The notes beneath the pieces were generated by a model. It saw only the letters and a program-made list of their open reading frames with translations, made no database searches and had not been told where the DNA came from. Both the position numbers and the translations under genes were made by a program. From NCBI GenBank assembly GCA_020161835.1, contig JAIUNL010000002.1, positions 62,001-126,000 of the forward strand: a DNA stretch of 64,000 nucleotides. The letters are read 5' to 3'. Numbering within the stretch: the first letter of the stretch is position 1; each line of letters begins with the position of its first letter. The DNA comes from Bacteroidota bacterium. Its GTDB lineage: Bacteria; Bacteroidota; JABWAT01. This document shows positions 44,275 to 54,761 of the stretch, piece after piece.

Positions 44275-45877
44275 GATAGGTATAGGTTTTAGTATCAATC
44301 CGAGAATTCCAGAAGGTTTCTTCCATGGTGGTTTCATATACCTTGTAATTGCCTGCCTCCTCTTTTAAATAGTCTTCAGGAGACAAGAACAATTGCCTAA
44401 GCTTGGCGAGGTTTTTATCCTTCAGCCAGGTTTCCCTCATCCATTCAAGATAATATCCCTTTGAATAGAGAAACAGTTCATAGTCACCGGGGCCATCCTT
44501 CAGTGTAAACCGGATCTGAAACGCATTTCCGGGAAGAGAAACCACATAATTCTCATGCGTTAAAAGGTTTTTCAATGCGTCTTCATCCGGAATTCCTTTA
44601 GATGAAACACCTGACGGTAAAACTTCAACAGGCTCTACCGTTTTCTGCAGAGAAACAAGTGAGGCTGAATTTATCCGCCACAACCCCTGATTCAGAATAA
44701 TTTTAACTTTGACCGGTGATGAACCCTCTATTTTTTTCAGCGGCAACAACTGGCTATTAAATGCAATTGGACCTGTTTCATAAAATCCGCCCTGAAAGTC
44801 CCACTTTTTTGAATTTTCATTCCAGGTATAAATATCAATATCACCCAGTTGTTTTTTAATCCCGCTTCCAAGCTGTCCGGCTGGCAATTCTCCTCTTTCG
44901 AGTTTTGCAAAAAGATCACCGGCTTCATCTCCCATATAACCCATCGCACTGTAGATAAAATAAGTTGTCATCAGGGTTTGCCGGAAGGATAAAACCAGAC
45001 CCAGATTTCTTGAAATATCTGTCCCATTGAATTCCATGAAAATTTCTTCTCTGTGATTCAGATTTTCTGCATTGGCCAGCGAAAACCGTTCCTTTGTATC
45101 TTCAGCTTTTAAAAGTGAAGTTACATCACCTTCTGATGCTTGTGCGCCTGTTAGCGGGTAACTTTGGTCTGATAAATAAAACGCCCCGGATTGGGTTTGA
45201 TAAACCCGCTCACCAGGTCCGATTTTCCAGGCAAGAAGTTTGACCTCATCGACACAATGTGTTTCCAACGCTTCATTTTTCATGGTGATGGTAAAGACTG
45301 AATCTGAAACCTTACGCTGATGAATAGCATCAATATCGCCATATTCCAGTTTTGGAGAAATGGCATTTGAAAATCCTTCAGCGTCTGCAAAATGGAAAGA
45401 TTCGTTCTCGTTGACGTAAAAAGTCGGACAACTGCCAAAACATGCTTTGGGATTGGTTAAACAGTAAATACCCAACCCTACTTCTGCCGTTACCATCAAT
45501 GCCAAAGCCGTGACCCGGTTTTTTTCCGATCCGATAATTTTTTTATTGGTTTCAAAAATGGCAACACTGTCAACCAGGAGGGAAACGGCACCTTCTCTGA
45601 TCTGATTCCGGTTAAAATCATAAGTTGTTCCTGTCCCCAGAACTCTGCCTGATGCCGTATCAACCGACCATGAGTCTTTTAAAATGCAAATATCACCATT
45701 GATCAGATGAGCCTTTAGGAAAGGTTTCGTTTTTAATGATTGGGTGTCGTAAAGAAGTGCACTTGCAGTTTGATAATCGGACCGGAACTGATAACCTGGT
45801 CCTGAACAGGATTGAATGATGGGGATAATTAAAAAAATGACAAAAAACTGAATCGGGATTATTTTTTGAATGTTCAT
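44264..45877 (-). CDS. Large lipoprotein of unknown function
   Basis: A 537-residue protein with signal sequence and lipobox IIQSCSGPG. It contains the segment FGSCPTFYVNENESFHFADAE with cysteines (two in CFGSCP) that look structural, and long beta-rich stretches (VKIILNQGLWRINSASLVSL; FQIRFTLKDGPGDYELFLYS). Such proteins occur in related genomes without assigned function. It shares an 11-bp overlap with the smaller lipoprotein downstream, suggesting that they are made together and may interact. Confidence 0.75.
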   Translation of the reverse strand: MNIQKIIPIQFFVIFLIIPIIQSCSGPGYQFRSDYQTASALLYDTQSLKTKPFLKAHLINGDICILKDSWSVDTASGRVLGTGTTYDFNRNQIREGAVSLLVDSVAIFETNKKIIGSEKNRVTALALMVTAEVGLGIYCLTNPKACFGSCPTFYVNENESFHFADAEGFSNAISPKLEYGDIDAIHQRKVSDSVFTITMKNEALETHCVDEVKLLAWKIGPGERVYQTQSGAFYLSDQSYPLTGAQASEGDVTSLLKAEDTKERFSLANAENLNHREEIFMEFNGTDISRNLGLVLSFRQTLMTTYFIYSAMGYMGDEAGDLFAKLERGELPAGQLGSGIKKQLGDIDIYTWNENSKKWDFQGGFYETGPIAFNSQLLPLKKIEGSSPVKVKIILNQGLWRINSASLVSLQKTVEPVEVLPSGVSSKGIPDEDALKNLLTHENYVVSLPGNAFQIRFTLKDGPGDYELFLYSKGYYLEWMRETWLKDKNLAKLRQLFLSPEDYLKEEAGNYKVYETTMEETFWNSRIDTKTYTYHEN

Positions 45878-46011
45878 GGTACCGGTTACCTTGTTTCAGG
45901 TGAAAGATCTTTCCCCTTCCCGAATTGCCATTTTAACACGCCTTATTAACCGGGAAAGCATTTATGTGTTAAATTTGGTTTATTTTTCTCAAAACGTCAA
46001 GACTTTACCCT

Positions 46012-46947
46012 TTATTTTTCGGGTCGCCAAACGGGGGTTTCATTTCGTTTGGGTTCACTTGTCAGTTGGATTTTTATTTTTGTTTGCAGGTTGATCACCC
46101 AAACGTCATATTGTTTTGAGGTTCCGCTTGAATAGGCAATCCACCTTCCATCTGGTGACCAATCAGGGGAATAGTCTTCTAAAACATCATTTGTCAGATT
46201 GATTAGGTTGGATCCATCAGAATTCATTGTAAAGAGTTCATAGTTTTTTTCTTCGGTCGGACCGTAAAATGCGATATGCTTACCATCAGGTGAAAACTTT
46301 GCCCCTGAGTCAAATCCTCTTTTAAAGGTTAACCGTTTTTCGTTTTCACCGTTTCTGTCCATTACAAATATTTCGCCATTGGTTGTTTTAACCGTGTCGA
46401 TATTTTCAACCAGTTGTCGTGTAAAAAGGATCTGTTTGCCATCAGGGGACCAGGTTGGGACTTCTTCGAACAACTCATTATGGGTTAATCTGATTACACT
46501 TGAACCATCCTGATTCATCATGTAAATCTCTCTGTTTTTATTGTCCCGGTCGGACGTAAATAAAATATGTTTACCGTCGGGTGACCAGCACGGTAAATAA
46601 TCGTTTGACGGATGATTTGAAATATTTACCTGATTATCACCATTGGTCTCCATTCTGTAAATTTCATTGTTACCGTCACGGTTTGAATAAAATAAAAGTT
46701 GCTTTCCATCCGGTGACCATGACGACCAAAAGTCCAACGATTTATTATGGGTCAGATTGGTTACATTTTTCCCATCAGCAGTCATTGAATACACTTCAAA
46801 ATTACCGTCTCTTGTTGATAGAAAGGATAAAACTCCGGTTGGGGTTGGGTTGGAGGTGGTTTCCACGGCAATTTTTGAAGTTGTTGTACAGGATTGATTA
46901 ATAATAAGCAGCAGAAAGAAGGAAAGTATTAAATATATTGGCTTCAT
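46012..46947 (-). CDS. PD40/TolB-like beta-propeller lipoprotein
   Basis: A 311-residue protein with lipobox LLLIINQSCTTT and about six propeller repeats, each with the pattern WSPDGKxxxFxSxRDGNxEIYxM (for example WSPDGKQLLFYSNRDGNNEI). This is the WD40-like PD40 family seen in TolB and peptidase regulators. It is probably a periplasmic or outer-membrane-bound recognition module. No Tol-Pal genes are nearby. Confidence 0.88.
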   Translation of the reverse strand: MKPIYLILSFFLLLIINQSCTTTSKIAVETTSNPTPTGVLSFLSTRDGNFEVYSMTADGKNVTNLTHNKSLDFWSSWSPDGKQLLFYSNRDGNNEIYRMETNGDNQVNISNHPSNDYLPCWSPDGKHILFTSDRDNKNREIYMMNQDGSSVIRLTHNELFEEVPTWSPDGKQILFTRQLVENIDTVKTTNGEIFVMDRNGENEKRLTFKRGFDSGAKFSPDGKHIAFYGPTEEKNYELFTMNSDGSNLINLTNDVLEDYSPDWSPDGRWIAYSSGTSKQYDVWVINLQTKIKIQLTSEPKRNETPVWRPEK

Positions 46948-47015
46948 TGTGAGTGATGAATTTTGTTGATTAGTTTAATAATAATCTGTTGGAGTTTTGA
47001 ACCCCATTTTTCCTT

Positions 47016-50000
47016 TTATTCGATATTTATTTTGTTTACTTCGTTCATGAGTCTTTCAGTTTCAGACAAGGCTACAATTATTTTTTGATAGTGAAGAATG
47101 TCATCAAATTCGAGTTTACGGTCTTTGCGGTCTTTGAGCCATTTTTGGGCGGGTTGATAACCGCCAATATAAAACTCCCAGGCTAACTGAGGAACGTTGC
47201 TGAAATATTGGGTTTCATTGATGTACACTTTACCATCCTGATATTTCGGTTTGGTTACAATATTATTACCGTCTATCGGATATTGTGTGATGAATTTCTC
47301 AACTACCGGACTTTCCAATAAATGAATTTGGCGGATTTGCGAGCCAAGGTTTACGAGTTGCCAAAATGTGTTTTTGTCTTTTGGATAAGGTACCCGAGGG
47401 AATTCGGATTTTAAAAACTCTTTGTATTTCTCACGGTAACTTGGAGAATGTAAAACTGCATATATGTAGTCCAAAATGTCAATTGGGGCAAAGGTGTCAT
47501 TCTTCTCTTCTTTTTCATTAGTAAAGGGCAATTCTATTTTTTCAGATATATGATTTACCAATTCTAAGTTTAGGTTAGGCATTCTTTCGGTTTTTGGGTC
47601 AATATTTTGTTGGCCTTTTTTTTCAGGATATTGATAGAGAGGAAAAAATGAAGTTGAGTCACCCGCGGAATCCAAAATATGTCTATCTATGACCATATTT
47701 GAAATCCAAAAATAACTTAGACTTTGCTGTCTATTCAATCTTGTTGCAATTAAACCTATATTTTTATTTCCAATAAAATGTTGCATTATTTCCCAGCGGG
47801 GATAGCTAAAAAAACCTTTAGTTTTTGAACTATAATGACTAAAACGGTAATCAAATGGACGATAATTTACCTGGGTTATATTTCTGTCCTTTTTTCCTTT
47901 AATATCGTCAATAGCACCTTTTATAGTCCAATCTCTGGAATCAACACCGAATTGATATTTACTCCTAATGGTCTCCATTTCAAGATTTTCAAAATCATAT
48001 AACAATTCATCAATTTTGTTTTTCTCAAAATGAATTAAGGAAGAATCTCTTGCAGCAGTGAATCCTACATTATTATTTAAAAATATATTCTTTAAGGAAA
48101 AACCCAATTCATATTCTGATTTTAACTTATAATTTGATTTCGTAAATTTATAATCTGGTCTATGCGCAAATAAGAGATTCCAATTTACAGATTTTAAAGA
48201 ATTAAATTCCATAAAATCAAATTTAATATTGCGTTTTCCCTGCAAGTCAAAATGGAAAACTTGTCCTATTTCATTTTTCTTTTTTTCACCAGTTTTTACA
48301 AATATGTTTATTGAAACACCTTGCATAATGTCGAAAACATTTTGGTCAAAAGAACCATCCGGACACACTTCATTTTTCTTTGAATTACCGTGTAAATCCA
48401 AAATGTAAATTTTATCAAAACTCTCTAGCAATGACTTCCGCATTTGCCTGTGAATAGTCCCATCAATAAAACTGTTGTTTGAAATGTATGCTAAAACTCC
48501 ACTTCCATTCTTATCTATAAAATGCTGGCCAAAACGTATGAATTTGATGTAATCATCTGAGAGTGGCTGTATGTTTCTTTCGTTAAGATCCCTTTTGTAA
48601 TCGTAGGTTAACTTTTCAATCCATTCACTTTTATTAGAACTGCTAACTGAATATGGCGGATTTCCGATTATACACATTACAGGAGTATCCCGTTTAATGT
48701 GGTTGGCTTCATTGGCTTCGGTGCTTAACCAATTGGCAAATAAGGTTCCGGTATCCGGGTGGCTTTCTTCTAAACTGTTGGTGAGATAAACTCTAAACCG
48801 TTGGTTCGTTGTAGGTTTATAACCTGTTTCGGTAAGCAGTAAATCTAACTTTAAATGTGCCATGGCATAACTTGCCATCAGCAACTCAAAACCGTTAAGT
48901 CGTGGCAATAAATGTGTTTCTACATAATTGCTCCAAATGCCTTGTTGCCCTTCAAATTTTTTATAAATTTGTTTCACCACTTCTGCAAGGAATGTACCTG
49001 TACCTGTTGCAGGATCGAGAATTTGTACTTTATGAACCTCCCTTTCTACCTTTTTACCCTGTACATCGATATTTATTTTAGTCTTGCTCGTGTCGGCAAG
49101 TCCTTGAGGTAAATTAAATTCAGTTTTCAGAATATCGTCAACAGCACGTACAATAAAATTTACAACCGGGGCAGGTGTGTACCAAACGCCTCTTGCTTTT
49201 CTTAATTTCGGGTCGTATTCACTCAAAAAGTCTTCGTAAAAGTGAATAATGGGGTCTTCCGTTTTTGTCGCTTTCCCATAGCTTTTCAGCATTTCTTCAA
49301 CGTTACAGGCGAGAAAAATCTGCACCAAATCATCTACAATCCATTTGATCCGTTCATCCAATTCCAAACCTGCTATGTAACCAAACAGTTTTTTAAGAAA
49401 TGGATTCGATTTTGGAATGAGTTCAAAGGCTTCCTGCCGGCTGAAGGTGGGCAACGTCGGGTCATGATAACGTGCAGCAAACATACCGTATGCAATAGTT
49501 TGAGCATACACATCTGCAAAACCTTTAGGTGTAATATCGTGAATCAGGATCTGCTTAAAAGCATTCATTTGATCTTTAAGCGTGCTGTTTTCCTGATTAC
49601 TTTCATCACTAGTCAACGCCTTTTCAATTACATCAGAAAGCAGTCGGGCTTTTCCTGCCATCATTTCAGCAAGTTTTTTAGAACTCCTTATATTTTGCCC
49701 GATGTAAGTACAAAAATCTTTTATGAAATTCTCAAATTTTGAAAAATTTGCGTTGAGTGGTTTTATGCCTTTTTCAGAAATTTCTCCAATTGCAATTTTC
49801 ATTACAAACTGTCCGTCACGGTACAGATGAAAGTCGAGATAGTCTGTAAAAATGATGTTGTTTAATGATGTTTTGTAACGGTCGAACTGTTCTTTGTTAC
49901 CTGCCTTTTTTGCACCTTCAAGGTCTTTGTCGCCAAGATCTTTTGCTTCGATAAAACCAACCGGAATTTCATTCTTTGTCAGAATGTAATCGGGTGCGCC

Positions 50001-50150
50001 GCAAATTTGCCTTTTGGGTTCGTTTGTCGCTCTGATACTTGGTACTAAACTTTCTAGAAGTTGTTGTAAATCGCCCCGAAAAGTATGTTCGGTAGCGTTT
50101 CCAAGTTTATAGCGTCTATTTATGTTGTCAATATACTGGTCTAAAGTCAT
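47016..50150 (-). CDS. Single-chain restriction-methylation enzyme (type IIG/ISP-like)
   Basis: A 1,044-residue protein with an N-terminal PD-(D/E)xK nuclease (Asp 54 in CGAPDY, Glu 68-x-Lys 70 in GFIEAKD), a helical linker, an N6-adenine methyltransferase (motif I LDPATGTGTF at 378-387, motif IV NPPY at 497-500), and a long C-terminal part typical of target-recognition regions of type ISP enzymes (RPDYKFTKSNYKL; QVNYRPFDYRF; LAWEFYIGGYQPAQKWLKDR). Full type ISP proteins also contain a superfamily 2 helicase of about 500 residues; I see no Walker A/DEAD motifs, so it is nearer to type IIG. It would cut and methylate the same sequence, a phage-defence function. The ATG at 50150 is preferred over a TTG at 50165. 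Its base composition is more AT-rich than the neighbours by eye, in keeping with transfer. Confidence 0.85.
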   Translation of the reverse strand: MTLDQYIDNINRRYKLGNATEHTFRGDLQQLLESLVPSIRATNEPKRQICGAPDYILTKNEIPVGFIEAKDLGDKDLEGAKKAGNKEQFDRYKTSLNNIIFTDYLDFHLYRDGQFVMKIAIGEISEKGIKPLNANFSKFENFIKDFCTYIGQNIRSSKKLAEMMAGKARLLSDVIEKALTSDESNQENSTLKDQMNAFKQILIHDITPKGFADVYAQTIAYGMFAARYHDPTLPTFSRQEAFELIPKSNPFLKKLFGYIAGLELDERIKWIVDDLVQIFLACNVEEMLKSYGKATKTEDPIIHFYEDFLSEYDPKLRKARGVWYTPAPVVNFIVRAVDDILKTEFNLPQGLADTSKTKINIDVQGKKVEREVHKVQILDPATGTGTFLAEVVKQIYKKFEGQQGIWSNYVETHLLPRLNGFELLMASYAMAHLKLDLLLTETGYKPTTNQRFRVYLTNSLEESHPDTGTLFANWLSTEANEANHIKRDTPVMCIIGNPPYSVSSSNKSEWIEKLTYDYKRDLNERNIQPLSDDYIKFIRFGQHFIDKNGSGVLAYISNNSFIDGTIHRQMRKSLLESFDKIYILDLHGNSKKNEVCPDGSFDQNVFDIMQGVSINIFVKTGEKKKNEIGQVFHFDLQGKRNIKFDFMEFNSLKSVNWNLLFAHRPDYKFTKSNYKLKSEYELGFSLKNIFLNNNVGFTAARDSSLIHFEKNKIDELLYDFENLEMETIRSKYQFGVDSRDWTIKGAIDDIKGKKDRNITQVNYRPFDYRFSHYSSKTKGFFSYPRWEIMQHFIGNKNIGLIATRLNRQQSLSYFWISNMVIDRHILDSAGDSTSFFPLYQYPEKKGQQNIDPKTERMPNLNLELVNHISEKIELPFTNEKEEKNDTFAPIDILDYIYAVLHSPSYREKYKEFLKSEFPRVPYPKDKNTFWQLVNLGSQIRQIHLLESPVVEKFITQYPIDGNNIVTKPKYQDGKVYINETQYFSNVPQLAWEFYIGGYQPAQKWLKDRKDRKLEFDDILHYQKIIVALSETERLMNEVNKINIE

Positions 50151-50261
50151 TTGATTATTTATCAATTTATTACAGGTTCAAAAAAATAATTTGCTCAGAT
50201 AAATACGGGCTTCAGCATCCACCCACCGCACACAAAACTCGATTTAGTTGTAGTAGTTTTG

Positions 50262-50606
50262 TCAGTCAATATACCAATTCAATATACCGTCAATTTCTGA
50301 ACAAAGTCCAATTCCAATTTTTCCAGCATCATCATAAGACACGTGAAATTCTATGGTTAATTTGTTCATTACTACAATATCATTCAATTCATTAAATGTG
50401 TAAGTAAGTTCGTTATAAGATTTTTTCAACCATTCTAATTCTTGGAGAACGATATTTCGAGATATATTTTCAAAATGGATTGTTTTTGTCCACCCCGTTA
50501 CTAAAAACTTATTTGAATCAGTGATCCGAATGGTCATATTTTCCAATTTTAATGGAATGCCATTCGGAATTAACCAAATTCTTTCGCGGATATCTTTTGT
50601 CGTCAT
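50262..50606 (-). CDS. Hypothetical protein of the restriction locus
   Basis: A 114-residue soluble protein with no signal peptide (for example KLENMTIRITDSNKFLVTGW; VVMNKLTIEFHVSYDDAGKIG). No family recognised. It lies 112 bp upstream of the restriction enzyme on the same strand and is similarly AT-rich, so it could be an accessory or immunity-type gene, but the link is position only. Confidence 0.55.
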   Translation of the reverse strand: MTTKDIRERIWLIPNGIPLKLENMTIRITDSNKFLVTGWTKTIHFENISRNIVLQELEWLKKSYNELTYTFNELNDIVVMNKLTIEFHVSYDDAGKIGIGLCSEIDGILNWYID

Positions 50607-50839
50607 TTTTTAAATTACAAATTACTCGTTTTCACGAACACTGCCCCATTCACTGATTTACAATATTCCTCCATGAAGGTAACTTTATTTCAAAACGGAA
50701 TCAAACTCTCCTGATTTGGAAAGATTTCACATTTTGTTTCGAAAGGCAATGTCACTTTTAACGAAGTTTTCGGGAATCGGGGGGGAAAGATTCAATGGAA
50801 GATGTGTGGGGTTTTGTGGGAGGAACTAGGAGGAAATAA

Positions 50840-50935
50840 TGGATCCCGGATCAAGTCCGGGATGACAACAAAAAACCCACCCCCATTCCCTCCCGCAGTA
50901 GCGGGACGGGCTCTCCATCGGAGGGGGTTTTTAGG
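50840..50935. repeat. GTCAT/ATCCA hairpin and C/G-rich element after bglX
   Basis: The gap 50607-50946 holds one GTCAT/ATCCA hairpin (50840-50866), followed by a C/G-rich element with hairpin CCCGCAGTAGCGGG and arms AAAAACCCACCCCC/GGAGGGGGTTTTT (about 50870-50932). In minus orientation, that is downstream of the glucosidase, the arms end in T6 and may serve as its terminator. No gene in the gap. Confidence 0.65.
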
Positions 50936-50946
50936 ACGGGAAGTAT

Positions 50947-53217
50947 CTATTTTTCCCAGTTAACTGAAACAGATTTTACTTTATCTGAACTGGTGCCGAT
51001 GTGGAAAATGAATTCGCCACCTTCCCAGTCGTAACTTAAATCAGAATGGTAAAATTTCAGGGTTTCGGGTGTGATCGTAAAGGTTACAACCTGACTTTCA
51101 CCGGGTTTCAGGGAAATCTTTTTATATCCTTTCAGATCTTTCACTGACCGTGTGACTGAGGCAACAGGGTCAGACAAATACAACTGAACCACTTCTTCAC
51201 CGGCATATTTTCCGGTGTTTTTTACAGTTACCGAAGCGATTAAGGTAGCTGTTCCCTGCAGGTTTTTACTGCTGACAGTGACATCAGAATAGTCAAACGT
51301 GGTGTAACTGAGTCCGTAACCGAAAGCAAAAAGGGGTTCATTTACCACATCGAGATATTTCGATTTGTATTTTTCCTTCAGATTACCATCATACGGCCGT
51401 CCGGTATTTTTATGGTTGTAATACAGCGGAATCTGACCCACATTTCTTGGGAAGGTCGTTGTGAGTTTTCCTGAAGGATTCACATCACCGAAAAGCACAT
51501 CTGCAACGGCATTTCCGGCTTCGATTCCCGGAGCCCAGGCTTCCAGAATGGCAGGCACATTTTCATTTTCCCAAAGTAAAGTCAGTGGACGGCCGTTCAT
51601 CAGAACGAGAACCACGGGTTTTCCGGTTTTCACCAGTGCTTTGAGCAATTCCATTTGGTTTTCAGGAATGCCGATATCCGTCCGGCTGGCGGCTTCACCC
51701 GACATAGCTTCAGATTCACCCAAAACGGCAACAACCACATCCGATTTCATGGCTGCATCAACAGCTTCCTTAATCAGATCTGCCCTGTCACGTTTTTTAT
51801 AGGTATGGTTCAGATCAAGTTGTGCGAGCAGCATGGGATCTTCAGTAATATTGGCACCCAACGCATAATTTACTTTTACTGCAGAACCCAGAACATTTTC
51901 AAATCCTTTTAAAACCGTCACAGATTTATTCCAGTCACCGGCAACAAACCAGGTTCCCATCGGATCCTTCAGATTATCGGCAAGCGGACCTACCAAAGCA
52001 ACCGATCCTGATTTTTTTAACGGAAGGAGTTGTTTTTCATTTTTAAGCAGAACAAAAGACTTTGTGGCAGCTTCACGGGCAGCTAAGCGGTTTTCAACGG
52101 TCAGAATTTCTGTATCAGCCCGTTTTTTAACATTGTACCGGTAAGGATCCTCGAAAAGACCCAATTTATATTTGGATTCCAAAATCCGGCGGCAAGCGAG
52201 TTCGATATCAGAAAGACTTACTTTTCCTTCTTTCAGCGATTTTTCAAGCGTTGTTAAGAAACCTTCGCCAACCATATCCTGATCAATTCCGGCTTTTAAC
52301 GCCTGAGCCGAAACCTGCTGCAAGTTACCGGAACCATGCTGAGTCATTTCGTTGATCGCAGTGTAATCGGTAACAACAAATCCGTTAAATCCCCAGTCTT
52401 TTCTGAGCAGATCAGTCATCAGCCATTTGTTTCCTGTGGCAGGAACGCCATCTACTTCGTTAAATGAACTCATCACAGTTGCAGCACCTGCTTTAATTGC
52501 AGCTTTGTAAGGTGGCAGGTAGTATTCATACATTTTTACTTTACTCATATCCACCGTGTTGTAATCACGACCGGCTTCGGCAGCACCATATAATGCAAAA
52601 TGCTTTACGCAGGAAAGAATCGTGTTATTTTGGGACAGATCAGAACCTTGATACCCTTTCACCATCGCTTCAGCAACCAATCCACCAAGAAACGGATCTT
52701 CGCCACTTCCTTCAGCAATCCGGCCCCAACGAGGGTCACGGGCAATATCCACCATTGGAGAGAACGTCCAGTTCACACCAACTGCACTGGCTTCTTTGGC
52801 AGCAACACGGGCAGTTTTTTCGATCAGGGGCATATCCCATGAACAGGCAAGAGCCAGAGGAATCGGAAAAGTGGTTTTAAGTCCGTGAATCACATCCAAT
52901 CCGAAAAGTAACGGAATTTTGAGCCGGGATTGAGTCACGGCCAATTCCTGAGCGGCACGAATGTCGTCGTAAGAAGATGAACCGAAAAGTCCGCCAACAG
53001 CGCCTTTTCTGATTTTTTCGGAAACATTGCTGCTGGTAACTGCTCCCGTTTGAAAGTCGCCGAAAGTTGGAAGATTAAGCTGGCCGATTTTTTCCTGAAG
53101 TGTCATTTTCGACATCAGATCAATGATAAAGGCATCCATTTTTGCATCCTGAGCCATAAGGGCAAATGGAATCAGAATACAAAGGATGAACAGATTCATT
53201 TTTTTCATTGGGTTCAT
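50947..53217 (-). CDS. bglX: Secreted beta-glucosidase, GH3 family
   Basis: A 756-residue enzyme: signal peptide (ending ALMAQDA), GH3 N-terminal (alpha/beta)8 domain with DIARDPRWGRIAEGSGEDP, KHFALYG, and the nucleophile Asp 284 in VVTDYTAINE, then the second domain carrying the acid/base Glu in VLGESEAMSGEAASRTDIG, and a C-terminal FnIII-like domain (VTVKNTGKYAGEEVVQLY). It should release glucose from beta-linked disaccharides or oligosaccharides in the periplasm. AGGAG precedes; ATGs at 53217 and 53208 are both possible starts (spacing 2 and 11 nt). The nearest sugar-related gene is the glycosyltransferase at 53453. Confidence 0.94.
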   Translation of the reverse strand: MNPMKKMNLFILCILIPFALMAQDAKMDAFIIDLMSKMTLQEKIGQLNLPTFGDFQTGAVTSSNVSEKIRKGAVGGLFGSSSYDDIRAAQELAVTQSRLKIPLLFGLDVIHGLKTTFPIPLALACSWDMPLIEKTARVAAKEASAVGVNWTFSPMVDIARDPRWGRIAEGSGEDPFLGGLVAEAMVKGYQGSDLSQNNTILSCVKHFALYGAAEAGRDYNTVDMSKVKMYEYYLPPYKAAIKAGAATVMSSFNEVDGVPATGNKWLMTDLLRKDWGFNGFVVTDYTAINEMTQHGSGNLQQVSAQALKAGIDQDMVGEGFLTTLEKSLKEGKVSLSDIELACRRILESKYKLGLFEDPYRYNVKKRADTEILTVENRLAAREAATKSFVLLKNEKQLLPLKKSGSVALVGPLADNLKDPMGTWFVAGDWNKSVTVLKGFENVLGSAVKVNYALGANITEDPMLLAQLDLNHTYKKRDRADLIKEAVDAAMKSDVVVAVLGESEAMSGEAASRTDIGIPENQMELLKALVKTGKPVVLVLMNGRPLTLLWENENVPAILEAWAPGIEAGNAVADVLFGDVNPSGKLTTTFPRNVGQIPLYYNHKNTGRPYDGNLKEKYKSKYLDVVNEPLFAFGYGLSYTTFDYSDVTVSSKNLQGTATLIASVTVKNTGKYAGEEVVQLYLSDPVASVTRSVKDLKGYKKISLKPGESQVVTFTITPETLKFYHSDLSYDWEGGEFIFHIGTSSDKVKSVSVNWEK

Positions 53218-53452
53218 TTCTCCTATTGGAATGACCGGAGGTCTGGTTTGAGTTGGATTTTGCTATACCTTCAGGGTTTTGCCGGTTCAGGCATAAGCTG
53301 AGGTTTTGATTAACGGATTTTTGGAAATGATTGCGGGTTCGCTTTAAATAAAACTGAACCGCCGTAAAGTTGGCGAATCAGGTTTTAAATGGCAAGAAAA
53401 AATCAGATTGACTGAAACAGCAGGATGAGAAAAGACAGGACGTGACAAAAAC

Positions 53453-54586
53453 TCAAAGTTCACGAAGATATTTCATGATCGTTTTTCCAGCAACATTCCA
53501 GTTCAGGCGGGTTTGAAATTCATTAAAGGAAGACAAGGCAAGATTGTTATATCTGGCTTTATCGGTAAACAAATCAGTCAGATAATCAGAAAATTCAGTT
53601 ACACCAGCCTCGGGTGAAAACAAATGTCCATTCAGACCATTTGTAACGGCAGTTGGAATTCCACCAACGTGAAACGAAACAGAAGGAATTGCCCAGGCGC
53701 TGGCTTCAGCAAAAACAACACCAAATGCTTCGGCTTTTGATGGAACAATAAGAAAATGTGAACTGGTAAGAAGGCGGGTCAATTTAGTTTTTTGAGCGGG
53801 AATTCCTTTATTGAGAAAACCATGATTAATCAAAAATGGCGGGATTTTTTTTAATGGAAGATGCTTTATTCCTACCACGTGAAGTTCGGTTTTTATTCCA
53901 CGGCGGTTCATTTCGGTTGCAACTTCAAGGGCAAAATCACCACCCTTCCGTTTCCATTCAACACCGATAAAAAGCAACTTACAAACAGAATCGGACCGGT
54001 TATTCACAATCTCCCGCCTTTCCTGAAGTGAAGGGAAAAAGTCAAGGTTTGCACCAAACGGTACCACTTTTATTTTTGCTGGATCAACCTGATAATTTTC
54101 AATAGCCGATTGAGCTGCCCATTCTGAAGAATAAAAAATCAACTTGCTCTCAGAAAGTGCTTTTTGTTCGAGGAAATGTCCGTCTTTCAGGGATTCCGCA
54201 GATAAATTGGCAAATCCTTCATAAAACCCCACCATTCCGCCAAAACAAGCTCCAGTATAAAAAACTTTGGGAATCGTTGTTTCAAGCAGTGAAACGGGAA
54301 TGGATCCAGGTGAAAAAATAATTTCAGTATCTGGTTTTAGTCGGGATTGAATCTGACCAGCCAATTGATGGGCGATATCCGGAGTCCGTAAAAAATGAAA
54401 ATCCTGACCTATGCTTTTATAAAATGCTTTTTTTAGCAGCAAAGGCAGTGTGCGTCGAATTTTTAGATTTCCGACCAAATCAAGATCAGCATTCTGATCG
54501 GCTAGTGATTTTGCCATATAATACCCCAACCCTGACCAGTTCAGGATATTGGTTGCATCATAATTTGTGACATACGAAATTTTCAA
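53453..54586 (-). CDS. Glycosyltransferase family 4 protein
   Basis: A 377-residue GT-B enzyme. The C-terminal half has the family 4 E-x7-E signature in KAEAFGVVFAEASAW, preceded by VPSKAEAFG and the GVEWKRKGGDFAL donor-site start. Such enzymes transfer a sugar from a nucleotide donor to a lipid or polysaccharide acceptor at the cytoplasmic face of the inner membrane. No other cell-surface polysaccharide genes are nearby, so its product is open. Confidence 0.88.
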   Translation of the reverse strand: MKISYVTNYDATNILNWSGLGYYMAKSLADQNADLDLVGNLKIRRTLPLLLKKAFYKSIGQDFHFLRTPDIAHQLAGQIQSRLKPDTEIIFSPGSIPVSLLETTIPKVFYTGACFGGMVGFYEGFANLSAESLKDGHFLEQKALSESKLIFYSSEWAAQSAIENYQVDPAKIKVVPFGANLDFFPSLQERREIVNNRSDSVCKLLFIGVEWKRKGGDFALEVATEMNRRGIKTELHVVGIKHLPLKKIPPFLINHGFLNKGIPAQKTKLTRLLTSSHFLIVPSKAEAFGVVFAEASAWAIPSVSFHVGGIPTAVTNGLNGHLFSPEAGVTEFSDYLTDLFTDKARYNNLALSSFNEFQTRLNWNVAGKTIMKYLREL

Positions 54587-54761
54587 AAAGAGCCCAATCA
54601 GTATAAAACACAGAACAGATACAATTTAGATTAATTATAAATATACCAAATGAACAGATAAACAACCACAATATAGAAGTTATCAGAAAACCGTTTCGAA
54701 ATCATTAGTGGAAACGGTACTGATTTTGTATTTTTACTGAATCACCAACTCTGGATCTCAG

